From contig NZ_CP041146.1 in assembly GCF_006494775.1 (NCBI RefSeq), positions 3,286,001 through 3,350,000 of the forward strand: a stretch of DNA of 64,000 bases, given 5' to 3'. Below are positions 1 through 7,524 of the stretch, one piece after another (the stretch's first letter is position 1; each line of letters begins with the position of its first letter). Below the pieces are notes generated by a model. It worked only from the letters and a program-made list of their open reading frames with translations, searched no databases and was not told the DNA's origin. Made by a program: the position numbers and the translations under genes. Origin of the DNA: Nocardioides humi (GTDB lineage Bacteria; Actinomycetota; Actinomycetes; Propionibacteriales; Nocardioidaceae).

Positions 1-1
1 G

Positions 2-2605
2 CGGCTCGCCGGCTGGCGGATCGCGCTGCGGCTCGCCCGCCGGGAGGCGGTACGCCGCCGGGCGCAGACCGCCCTCATGCTGGTCCTCGTCTGCCTGCCC
101 GTGCTCGCGGTCGCCGCGGCCGCGGTGGTGTGGCGCACCGCGAACGTGTCCGGCGCCGAGGGCGTCGACCGGCGGATGGGGACGGCGGCCGCGCTGGTCA
201 CCGGCAGCGGCACCACCGAGGTCCGGCAGGTCTTCGACCCCGAGCAGGCCACGTCCTGGGTCGGCGAGGAGGAGCACCGCGCGACGGAGGAGGAGGTCCG
301 GGAGGTGCTCGGGTCCGGCCGGCCGCTCCTCCCCGTCGCCCAGGAGTACCTCTCCTACGCCACCGACCGCGGCGTCGGCGACGTCGTCGTCACCCAGGCC
401 GATCTCGCCGACCCGCTGACCGACGGGCTGTTCCGGCTCGAGGAGGGCCGCTATCCGCGGACGACGGACGAGGTCGTCGTGAACCCGGCGCTGGTCGAGC
501 GCGGCCCGGGCCTGGGGGAGACCCTCGCCGTGCTGCGTCGTACCGACGACGGGGAGACCCGGACCGAGCTGACGGTCGTGGGGATCGTCGAGAGCGCGAC
601 GACCCGCGACAGCCCGGTGGCCGCGGTGCTGCCCGGCGCGGTCGGGACGCCCGACACCCAGCCGCGGTGGCTGGTCGGCGGCGGTCCGGTCACCTGGGAC
701 GACGTCCGCGCGCTCAACGCCGTCGGCCTGCTCGCCGCCTCCCGGCAGGTGCTGTCCGACCCGCCGCCGGCCGCGGAGCTGCCGCCCGAGCTGGTCGGCG
801 ACGAGCCGGTCGACGAGACCACGCTCACCGCGCTGGTGCTGGTCGTGACCATGGTGCTGCTCGAGGTGGTGCTGCTCGCCGGGCCGGCCTTCGCGGTCCG
901 TGCCCGCGCGCAGGCGCGCACGCTCGCGCTGGTCGCGGCCGCCGGGGGTACGCCGGCCCAGGCGCGTCGTACCGTCCTCGCCTCGGGAGTCGTGGTCGGT
1001 GTCCTCGGCGGCGTCGCCGGGACGGTGCTCGGCATCGGGCTCGGTGCGCTGCTCGTGCCGGTGGCGCAGCGCTGGCAGGGCACCTGGTTCGGGCCGTTCG
1101 AGGTGCCGTGGCCGCTGCTGCTGGTGGTGGCCGCCTTCGGTCTCGCGGCCGCGGTCCTCGCCGCCGTGGTGCCGGCCCGGTCGGCGTCCCGGCAGGATGT
1201 CGTCGCCGTCCTCGCCGGCCGCCGCGGGGAGGGGCGGGCGTCGCGGCGCTCGCCCGTGCTCGGCCTCGTGCTCATCGCGGCGGGCGTCGGGTCCGGCCTG
1301 GCCGGCTCACGGGCGAGCGGCGCCTCGCCCGCGCTCGTCGGGGCGTCGGCCCTCCTCGCCGTCGTCGGCATGATCCTGCTCGTCCCGAGCGCCGTGGTGC
1401 TGGTGGGCCGCCTGGCCCGGCGGTTCCCGCTGGCGCTGCGCTTCGCCGCCCGCGACGCCGCCCGGCACCGCACCCGCACGGTGCCCGCGGTCGCCGCCGT
1501 CGGCGCCACGGTCGCGGGCGTCATCACGCTCGGCATCGCACTGAGCAGCCAGCAGGCCGCCGACGAGCGGGACTACGACCCCCGGCTCGCCCACGGGTAC
1601 GCCGCCGTCCCCGTCGAGCCCACCGCCGACACCGCCGCCGTCCGCCGGGTCCTCGGCAAGCGGCTGCCCGGCGCCGAGGTCGCGGAGGTCGCCGGCGTCA
1701 GATCCGACACCCCGCAGGGGTGGACCGACCTGTCCTTCGCGTCCGGCGGGGAGGAGCTGGTGCTGCCGACCTCCGGCGCCCTCGGCACCGGCCACCTGGT
1801 CGGCACCGCCGTCCCCGACGCCGTCGGGCTCACCGCCGCCGACCGGGCGCGGGCCGACCGTGCCCTGGCCGCGGGCCGCGTCGTGCTGGTGCGGGGATCC
1901 GCTGCCTTCGGCCCCGAGCCGGCCGACCAGATGCACGTGACGGTGCGGGTCTCCGACGACACCGGCGAGGTGCGCGACGAGCGCGGCCTCGACGTCGGCG
2001 TGGAGACCGTGCGGCCCGCGGGCGGCCTCGGCCCGGTGGCCGCGGTGCTCCCGCCGCCGGTCGCCGATCAGCTCGGCCTGACCGTGGGTACGACGGCGGT
2101 CGTGGTCGCCCCGCCCGTCACCGAGGCGGCGGAGCAGGACCTCGACGAGGCCCTGGCGACCGTCCCCGGTGCCGGCGCCCCGGTCGTCGAGCGCGGCTAC
2201 GAGCCCGAGGCCGCCGTGCTCATCCTGCAGTGGGTGCTCGCCGTCCTCGGCGGCGTCCTCATGCTCGGCGGCACCCTGACCGCGACCTTCCTCGCGCTCT
2301 CCGACGCCCGCCCCGACCTCGCCACCATGGCCGCCGTCGGCGCCCGGCCGCGCACCCCTCGGCGGGTCGCGGCGTCGTACGCCCTCGTGGTCGGGCTGGT
2401 CGGCGCGCTGCTCGGCGCCCCGGTCGGGTTCGTGCCCGGCATCGCGGTGAGCCGGCCGCTCTCCCGGGGCGACGACGGCGCGACCCTGCTCGCGGTCCCC
2501 TGGCCGCTGCTCGCCCTCGTGGTCGTCGGCCTGCCCCTGCTCACCGCCGCCGCGGTCGGGCTGTGCGCGCGGAGCCGGCTGCCGCTGGTGGCGCGGATCG
2601 ACTAG
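2..2605 (+). CDS. FtsX-like ABC transporter permease (5' truncated by window edge)
   Basis: Membrane permease subunit of the MacB/FtsX type, probably the partner of an ATPase encoded upstream of the window. The reading frame is open from base 2 (residues LAGWRIALRLARREAVRRR before the first ATG at 77), so the true start is outside. Visible are an N-terminal membrane anchor, a large extracellular region, and two FtsX cores with hydrophobic segments around residues 255-360 and 720-840 counted from the ATG. Alanine/valine-rich helices alternate with acidic extracytoplasmic loops. Its stop codon lies inside the left arm of a long inverted repeat, and the next genes are convergent. The substrate cannot be inferred. 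Confidence 0.85.
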   Translation, partial: RLAGWRIALRLARREAVRRRAQTALMLVLVCLPVLAVAAAAVVWRTANVSGAEGVDRRMGTAAALVTGSGTTEVRQVFDPEQATSWVGEEEHRATEEEVREVLGSGRPLLPVAQEYLSYATDRGVGDVVVTQADLADPLTDGLFRLEEGRYPRTTDEVVVNPALVERGPGLGETLAVLRRTDDGETRTELTVVGIVESATTRDSPVAAVLPGAVGTPDTQPRWLVGGGPVTWDDVRALNAVGLLAASRQVLSDPPPAAELPPELVGDEPVDETTLTALVLVVTMVLLEVVLLAGPAFAVRARAQARTLALVAAAGGTPAQARRTVLASGVVVGVLGGVAGTVLGIGLGALLVPVAQRWQGTWFGPFEVPWPLLLVVAAFGLAAAVLAAVVPARSASRQDVVAVLAGRRGEGRASRRSPVLGLVLIAAGVGSGLAGSRASGASPALVGASALLAVVGMILLVPSAVVLVGRLARRFPLALRFAARDAARHRTRTVPAVAAVGATVAGVITLGIALSSQQAADERDYDPRLAHGYAAVPVEPTADTAAVRRVLGKRLPGAEVAEVAGVRSDTPQGWTDLSFASGGEELVLPTSGALGTGHLVGTAVPDAVGLTAADRARADRALAAGRVVLVRGSAAFGPEPADQMHVTVRVSDDTGEVRDERGLDVGVETVRPAGGLGPVAAVLPPPVADQLGLTVGTTAVVVAPPVTEAAEQDLDEALATVPGAGAPVVERGYEPEAAVLILQWVLAVLGGVLMLGGTLTATFLALSDARPDLATMAAVGARPRTPRRVAASYALVVGLVGALLGAPVGFVPGIAVSRPLSRGDDGATLLAVPWPLLALVVVGLPLLTAAAVGLCARSRLPLVARID

Positions 2606-2677
2606 ATGATTGATTCCAAGGGATCGTGCCAGCGAGCGGCGCTCAGCGCGTGCGAGACCTTGGAATCAATCATCTAG
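2602..2677. terminator. Bidirectional terminator-like inverted repeat, 20-bp perfect arms
   Basis: The arms at 2602-2621 and 2658-2677 are perfect reverse complements and flank a 36-base GC-rich loop. The left arm starts within the permease stop codon, and the right arm ends 15 bases before the stop of the convergent anti-sigma gene. The arms are AT-rich (about 40% GC) in a 72% GC chromosome. There is no U-tract, as is common for actinobacterial terminators. The terminator role is inferred from position. Confidence 0.7.
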
Positions 2678-2691
2678 GCACGCGACCTGGC

Positions 2692-3549
2692 TCACTGGAG
2701 CGTGAGGGTGCGGCTCCCCGTCGTACCGTCGCGATAGGCGACCTCGACCGTGACCCCCGCGGAGGCGTGCTCCAGCTCGTCGCCGGGGAACCACAGGGCG
2801 AAGTGGCCGTGGGCGACGGTGGCCTCGACCCGGCCGAAGGTCCGGGAGTCGTAGCTCACCCCCGCGACCTCGGCGCCCGCCGCGCCGGCGGCGAGGGAGA
2901 GGAGGTCGCCGTCGACGCCTCCGGTGCCCAGGTCGGTGGCCACGAGCTCCCGAGGTCCGGGTGCCTGGTCGCCCGTCCGCCCGAAGGAGCCGATCCCGGC
3001 GCGGGCGAACGGGTTCCAGCTCTCGCGCCGCAGGCAGAGCGCCGAGAAGCCCTCCTCGCCGGACAGCAGGACCAGGGTCCAGTCGCCGCGTCGCTCGGCG
3101 ACCGACAGTGTCGAGGCGGCCAGGTCGGTCAGGGTCGCGTCACCGGGGGGACCGCCCATGTCCCGGCAGTCGGCGACGGCGTCGTCGGCCTCGTCCGCGG
3201 TGAGCGGAGCGGGGGTCGCCGTCCAGCTGGCGAAGGCGGCGTCGCCGGTCGCGAGCAGGGCGGGCGCGAGGAGGGCGCCGCCGGCGAGGAGGCCGACCGC
3301 GGCGGCGCAGGCGACCAGTCGGGTACGCCGAGGGCGGTGCCGGCGGACCGGGAGGGAGGGGTCGGCGGTGGGCTCGGGGCCGGTGGCCAGGATCCGGTCG
3401 AGGTCGGCGCGGGCGCGCTCGCCGAGGGCCGGCGGTGCTGCCGGTGTCGTTGGTGTCGTCGGTGCCGGAGCGGCGGGATCGAGCCGACGCAGGGCGGTGT
3501 CCAGGGCGGTGTCGAAGGTGGTGTCGAAGGTGGTGTCGAGGTCGTTCAC
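2692..3549 (-). CDS. Putative membrane anti-sigma factor / sigma-associated protein
   Basis: A 285-residue single-pass membrane protein encoded directly after the ECF sigma gene. The GTG start overlaps the sigma stop (GTGA at 3546-3549), so the two are translationally coupled. The N-terminal cytoplasmic part (about residues 1-75) begins with a short D-T-x-F/L tandem repeat and is Pro/Ala rich. One transmembrane segment follows at about 80-105, then an extracytoplasmic domain. I see no HxxxCxxC zinc motif, so it is not a classical ZAS anti-sigma factor. The role is inferred only from the coupling and topology. The extracytoplasmic domain is not recognised. Confidence 0.65.
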   Translation of the reverse strand: MNDLDTTFDTTFDTALDTALRRLDPAAPAPTTPTTPAAPPALGERARADLDRILATGPEPTADPSLPVRRHRPRRTRLVACAAAVGLLAGGALLAPALLATGDAAFASWTATPAPLTADEADDAVADCRDMGGPPGDATLTDLAASTLSVAERRGDWTLVLLSGEEGFSALCLRRESWNPFARAGIGSFGRTGDQAPGPRELVATDLGTGGVDGDLLSLAAGAAGAEVAGVSYDSRTFGRVEATVAHGHFALWFPGDELEHASAGVTVEVAYRDGTTGSRTLTLQ

Positions 3550-4130
3550 GAGGTGCTCCGCTCGGAGAGGCCGGCCGGGGCGCGCCCGGCGGCGGGGAGG
3601 TGGTCGAGGTGCGCGCGCAGGGCGCGGCGCGCGCGGGTGAGCCGCAGCCGGAAGGCGACGGGCGAGATGCCCAGGACCCGGGCCGCCTCCGGTGCCGAGA
3701 GCCCGTCCCACAGCCGGAGCGCGAGGGTCTCCTGGTGGACCGCCGAGAGGCGCCGCCAGGCTGCGGCCAGGTCGACCCGTTGCGCCACGGCGTCGAGGTC
3801 CGCCTCCGGCCCGGTGCCTGCCGGGGGAACGGTCGTCTCGGCCAGCCGGACCGTCAGCGCCTGGCGCCGCCGGCCGGAGCGCCGGTCGTTGAGGATCGTG
3901 TTGCGGGCGATGCCGAACAGCCAGGCCCGGGCGTCGCCCGGCGCGGTGGGCAGCTCGTCGAGCCGTCGCCACGCGACGAGGAAGACGTCGGCGACGACGT
4001 CCTCGGCATGGCTGGGATGGACCCGGCGCTGGGCGAAGCGGAGCAGGTCGGCGTACGTCGCGGCGTAGAACGTCCGGAACCGGTCCGCCCGGGCGGCCGG
4101 GACGGGTGGCGGGGCGTGCGGTGGGCTCAT
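3546..4130 (-). CDS. ECF RNA polymerase sigma factor
   Basis: Extracytoplasmic-function sigma factor of 194 residues. Region 2 is visible around AEDVVADVFLVAWRRL, and region 4 around LSAPEAARVLGISPVAFRLR, with the helix-turn-helix for -35 recognition near the C-terminus. I chose the ATG at 4130 because a good ribosome site (AGGTGG) sits six bases upstream. A GTG at 4151 in the same frame would add seven residues but has no such site. The downstream membrane protein overlaps its stop and is the likely regulator. The target promoters are unknown. Confidence 0.88.
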   Translation of the reverse strand: MSPPHAPPPVPAARADRFRTFYAATYADLLRFAQRRVHPSHAEDVVADVFLVAWRRLDELPTAPGDARAWLFGIARNTILNDRRSGRRRQALTVRLAETTVPPAGTGPEADLDAVAQRVDLAAAWRRLSAVHQETLALRLWDGLSAPEAARVLGISPVAFRLRLTRARRALRAHLDHLPAAGRAPAGLSERSTS

Positions 4131-4179
4131 GTCATCCACCTGTCCGCTCACCCCGCCAGTGTGTCGGGTCCGCGTCCGG

Positions 4180-4974
4180 TCACTCTCGTTCGAGGCGCAG
4201 CGCCGCCGGCGATCCGGGGGTGGGGAACCAGCGGTGGATGACCGCGGCCTGGCCGCAGGTCCACAGCGAGCTGCAGACCCAGTAGGCGAGCAGCGCGACC
4301 GGTACGACGCCCCCGGCCACCAGCATCCCGCCGGCCGACAGCAGCGGCACCAGCTGCTGGACGCCGAGCATCGTCTCGGGCAGGTCGGCGGTGACGGTGT
4401 TGGGCAGCACCAGGTGGCGCTGCGTCACGTAGCTGATCACGGCCGCGGTCCCGGCCAGGCCCGCGACGACGGCGAGGTGGGCGCCGCCGCCGCCGTACCC
4501 GTGCGCCGCGAGCGGCACCCCCAGCACCGTCGCGGCGCCGAAGGACGCGACCAGCGTCGGGGTGAGCGCACCGACCGTCGTCCCGGCCGAGACGTGCGCG
4601 AGCAGGTGGTAGAGCGCCATCCAGACCGGGACCTGCGCCAGCGTCGGCAGGCAGCCGAGTCGCGACACCCCGTGCTCCGCCCCCAGCTGCCGGCGCTCCT
4701 CGAGGAACGCCCGCATGCTGTCGGGGTCCCGCCGGCCGGCGTACTTCTCGGACAGGCGCTTCAGGTGTGGCCGGGCGCGGGCGGCGGCGTGCGCCTGGCG
4801 GACGCCGCGCACCACCAGGGGCAGCAGGGCGAGGCGGACGAGCACGACCACGGCGGCGATGCTCAGCAGCCAGGTGCCGCCGGCGTCGGGGTCGGCGCCG
4901 AGGGCGGTCACGGCGGCGTGGGTCGTGGCGACGACGGCGGCGAGGGCATGGGACAGCGGATCGAGGACGGACAT
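4180..4974 (-). CDS. yidC: YidC/Oxa1-family membrane protein insertase (paralogue)
   Basis: Inserts and folds proteins in the cytoplasmic membrane. At 264 residues it is short and lacks the long periplasmic domain of proteobacterial YidC, as expected for Gram-positives. Hydrophobic segments lie near residues 35-60, 105-130, 140-190 and 215-245. The family signature preceding the third helix is present (GCLPTLAQVPVWMALYHLL). A charged cytoplasmic loop (DPDSMRAFLEERRQ) precedes it. The start is supported by AGGAG upstream. It is not next to rnpA/rpmH, so it is probably a second copy rather than the housekeeping insertase. The neighbouring small membrane protein gene follows in the same direction-group. 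Confidence 0.85.
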   Translation of the reverse strand: MSVLDPLSHALAAVVATTHAAVTALGADPDAGGTWLLSIAAVVVLVRLALLPLVVRGVRQAHAAARARPHLKRLSEKYAGRRDPDSMRAFLEERRQLGAEHGVSRLGCLPTLAQVPVWMALYHLLAHVSAGTTVGALTPTLVASFGAATVLGVPLAAHGYGGGGAHLAVVAGLAGTAAVISYVTQRHLVLPNTVTADLPETMLGVQQLVPLLSAGGMLVAGGVVPVALLAYWVCSSLWTCGQAAVIHRWFPTPGSPAALRLERE

Positions 4975-5016
4975 GCGGGAACTCCTGGGATGAGAGGGAC
5001 GGGGCCGGGTCGCGCG

Positions 5017-5331
5017 TCAGCGCGAGCGGAGGGCCGTCCCAGGAGCGCGCGGCCGGGCCGGGTGCCGGACCGGGTCGGCGACCCGCGCCGCCAGCGTCGG
5101 CACCGGCTGCCGGGTGCCCGGCCAGGCCGCGGGGCGCAGCACGAGGACGCCGCCGGCCGTCGTACGCACGAGGGCGGCGACCGCCATGGCGAGCATCGCG
5201 ACCCCGGCCGCGAGCGGCGCGTCGGCGTTGAGCGCCAGGAGCGAGGAGGAGAGCGTCGTGACGAGGGCGACGACCAGGCCGGTCACCAGCACGGACGCCC
5301 GTGCGGTCCGGCGGTCGCGGTCCTCGCTCAT
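5017..5331 (-). CDS. Small two-helix membrane protein (DUF6412-like)
   Basis: A 104-residue protein with two hydrophobic segments (about residues 13-35 and 39-62), a basic linker and an Arg/Pro-rich tail. It lies just upstream of the yidC paralogue on the same strand. Small proteins of this shape beside yidC in actinobacteria are annotated DUF6412. That label rests on resemblance and neighbourhood, not on a motif I can prove. It could assist the insertase or be one of its substrates. Confidence 0.6.
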   Translation of the reverse strand: MSEDRDRRTARASVLVTGLVVALVTTLSSSLLALNADAPLAAGVAMLAMAVAALVRTTAGGVLVLRPAAWPGTRQPVPTLAARVADPVRHPARPRAPGTALRSR

Positions 5332-5355
5332 GACGCCGATGGTACGTCCGTCGGC

Positions 5356-5963
5356 TCAGCCCATCTTGCGCACGGCGAGCCGGCCGAGCCGCGCCATCTG
5401 CGCCGCCTTGACCCGCTTCGGCTGGTGCACGGTCAGGATGAGGAGGCGCTTGCCCTTGCGGACCACGAGCGTGAAGTGCCGGCGGACCGGCAGGTTCTTC
5501 TCCGGCGCGAAGGTCTCGGTGGTCCGGTAGCCGATCCGCTGTTTGCCGAGCTTCGGCACTCGCGCGCGCTGGACCGTGGTGTCGACGCCGGCCCAGTGCT
5601 CGCCGCAGTCGCGCACATAGGCCCGGTAGGTCGCGAAGAGCTGCTTGGCCTGCGCCTTGGTCCTGAGCTGGAACACCGAGGCGCGGAACGAGCGGCCGCG
5701 CGCGAGGTCGTCGCCCGCGAGCTCCTGGCCGGAGGACGCGTCCACCTGGTCCCAGGTGGAGCAGATCCCCCGTAGTGGTTGACGGTGCGCCACGGGAACG
5801 TGCCGATGTCGACGCGCTGGAAGGCCGGGAACACCCGCACCACCTCGGCCTTGGTCGGCAGGTCCCGGGCCCGGACCTTGGCCGCATGGGCGGGCGGCGT
5901 CGACGAGACGAGCAGGCCGGTCAGGACCAGGGCGACCACGGCGGCGAGACGGGTGCGGTGCAT
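5356..5963 (-). CDS. Secreted hypothetical protein with a -1 frameshift
   Basis: An exported protein with a clear Sec signal peptide (Leu/Val core, cleavage after AHA near residue 28). The ATG at 5963 is preceded by GGAGGAA. The frame breaks at a run of five C at 5767-5771 (G5 in the sense strand). One added G joins ...WRTVNHYGG to ICSTWDQVDASSG and gives a 202-residue protein that ends at 5356. The mature domain has two Trp-Asp/Cys motifs and a basic C-terminus rich in Lys/Arg, and its family is not recognised. The intact sequence on both sides and the similar lesions elsewhere in the window point to an assembly indel rather than decay. Confidence 0.7.
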
Positions 5964-6069
5964 GACGGTTCCTCCGAGTGAGCGCCGGCGACTGCGGGAG
6001 CGGCCACCCGGTGCGCTCCCGGGCTGGCCGGCACCACCGTAGCCCGCTGGCCGGCGGTCCCGCATTTAA

Positions 6070-6083
6070 AGTCAGGCTTGACT
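6070..6083. promoter_or_regulatory. Candidate TetR operator overlapping a -35 box
   Basis: A 14-base palindrome, AGTCA-GGCT-TGACT, lies 30 bases upstream of the TetR start and within the divergent promoter region of the secreted protein. Its right half forms a TTGACT -35-like hexamer (6078-6083). At a 17-base spacing CATGCT (6101-6106) could be the -10, which would place the transcription start at or next to the GTG (a leaderless message). Assignment to this TetR is inference. Confidence 0.5.
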
Positions 6084-6112
6084 GTTTGTTTGTCCGGCGC
6101 CATGCTGACGTC

Positions 6113-6733
6113 GTGACCACGCCCGCGACCGCCCGCGTCCCCCAGGAGGAGCGGACCCGTGCGATGCGGCAGCGGCTGATGGACGCGACCGTGGAGCTGC
6201 TGGTCGAGAGGGGCTTCGGCGGTACGACGACCACGCTGGTCTCCGAGCGCGCGGGCGTCAGCCGGGGAGCGCAGCTGCACCACTTCCCGACCAAGAACGA
6301 CCTCGTCGTCGCGGCGGTCAGCCATCTCACCGCGATCCGCGGCTCCGACCTCGAGGCCGCGGTCGCCAGGCTGCCGCAGGGGGAGGGGCGGACCGAGGCG
6401 GTCGTGCAGATGCTCGGCGAGCACTTCGCCTCGCCCGTGTTCACCGCCGCGCTGGAGCTGTGGGTGGCGGCCCGCACCGATCCGTCCCTGCACGAGGCGG
6501 TCGGGCCGCTGGAGCAGCACGTCGGGCGCGAGACCCACCGGCTGACCGTCGAGCTGCTCGGCGCCGACGAGTCGGTGCCCGGCGTACGCGAGCTCGTGCA
6601 GGCCACCCTCGACCTGGTCCGCGGCCTCGGGCTCGCCAACACGCTCGGCGACGACGCCCGCCGGCGCCGTCGCATCCTCAACCAGTGGGCGCGCACGCTC
6701 GACGCGGCCCTCGACCCCCGGGAGAAGCCATGA
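6113..6733 (+). CDS. TetR-family transcriptional regulator
   Basis: A 206-residue DNA-binding repressor. The N-terminal HTH lies at about residues 38-60 (TLVSERAGVSRGAQLHHFPT), with the usual K-N-D-L-V helix after it. The C-terminal ligand-binding half contains a helix with ALELWVAARTD. I chose the GTG at 6113, because longer starts would run through the promoter palindrome. It is the first gene of the catabolic operon, and its TGA overlaps the next ATG. It probably represses this operon and responds to an acyl-CoA or related intermediate; the ligand is inferred. Confidence 0.88.
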   Translation: MTTPATARVPQEERTRAMRQRLMDATVELLVERGFGGTTTTLVSERAGVSRGAQLHHFPTKNDLVVAAVSHLTAIRGSDLEAAVARLPQGEGRTEAVVQMLGEHFASPVFTAALELWVAARTDPSLHEAVGPLEQHVGRETHRLTVELLGADESVPGVRELVQATLDLVRGLGLANTLGDDARRRRRILNQWARTLDAALDPREKP

Positions 6734-7524
6734 CGAACGTCCTCGACGAGCTGCTCGCCGACCTCCACACGGAGAGTCACCTGCTCCGGACGGCCGTCGC
6801 GGCGGCCGACGCCTGGACCCGGGACACGCCGGCCGCGGGCTGGACGGTGGCCACCCAGATCGCCCACCTGGCCTGGACCGACGAGGTGGCCGTGCTCGCC
6901 GCCGGTGCCGACACCGAGGAGGGCAAGGAGGCCTGGGACGCCGTCGTGCTGAAGGCGATCGAGGACCCGGCCGGGTTCGTGGACGCCAGCGCCCACGAGC
7001 TCGCCGCGCTCCCGCCCGCCGAGCTGCTGGGTCGCTGGGACATCGCCCGCGCCGGACTCGTCACGGCCCTGCGCGCCCGGCCCGCGGGCACCAAGATGCC
7101 GTGGTTCGGGCCGCCCATGTCGCCGACGTCGATGGCGACGGCGAGGTTCATGGAGACGTGGGCGCACGGGCTGGACGTCTACGAGACGATCGGCGCGGTG
7201 CCGGAGCCGACCGACCGGATCAAGCATGTCGCCCACATCGGCGTGCGCACCCGGGACTTCGCCTACGCCAACAACGGCCTGGAGCCGCCGGCCGAGGACT
7301 TCCGCGTGGAGCTCACGGCTCCCAGCGGGGAGCTGTGGACCTGGGGACCTCCGGATGCGAAGCAGACCGTGAGCGGAGCGTCGTACGACTTCTGCCGGCT
7401 GGTCACCCAGCGCATCCACCGCGACGACACCGACCTGGTGGCCGTCGGCGACGACGCCGAGAAGTGGCTCACCATCGCGCAGGCGTTCGCCGGTCCGGCC
7501 GGTGGCGGGAGGGATCCCCGATGA
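6730..7524 (+). CDS. TIGR03084-family putative metal-binding protein (DinB/MDMPI-like)
   Basis: A 264-residue protein resembling the actinobacterial TIGR03084 family. The N-terminal part looks like the DinB/mycothiol-dependent maleylpyruvate isomerase helical bundle (AAGWTVATQIAHLAWTDE near residue 40, METWAHGLDVYETIG near 140), with the His residues that bind metal in that fold. The C-terminal domain ends in a region similar to other MDMPI proteins. It is translationally coupled to both neighbours. In actinobacteria this family recurs beside AtuA-like and acyl-CoA carboxylase genes. Its reaction is unknown; a mycothiol-dependent step is possible but unproven. Confidence 0.75.
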   Translation: MTNVLDELLADLHTESHLLRTAVAAADAWTRDTPAAGWTVATQIAHLAWTDEVAVLAAGADTEEGKEAWDAVVLKAIEDPAGFVDASAHELAALPPAELLGRWDIARAGLVTALRARPAGTKMPWFGPPMSPTSMATARFMETWAHGLDVYETIGAVPEPTDRIKHVAHIGVRTRDFAYANNGLEPPAEDFRVELTAPSGELWTWGPPDAKQTVSGASYDFCRLVTQRIHRDDTDLVAVGDDAEKWLTIAQAFAGPAGGGRDPR

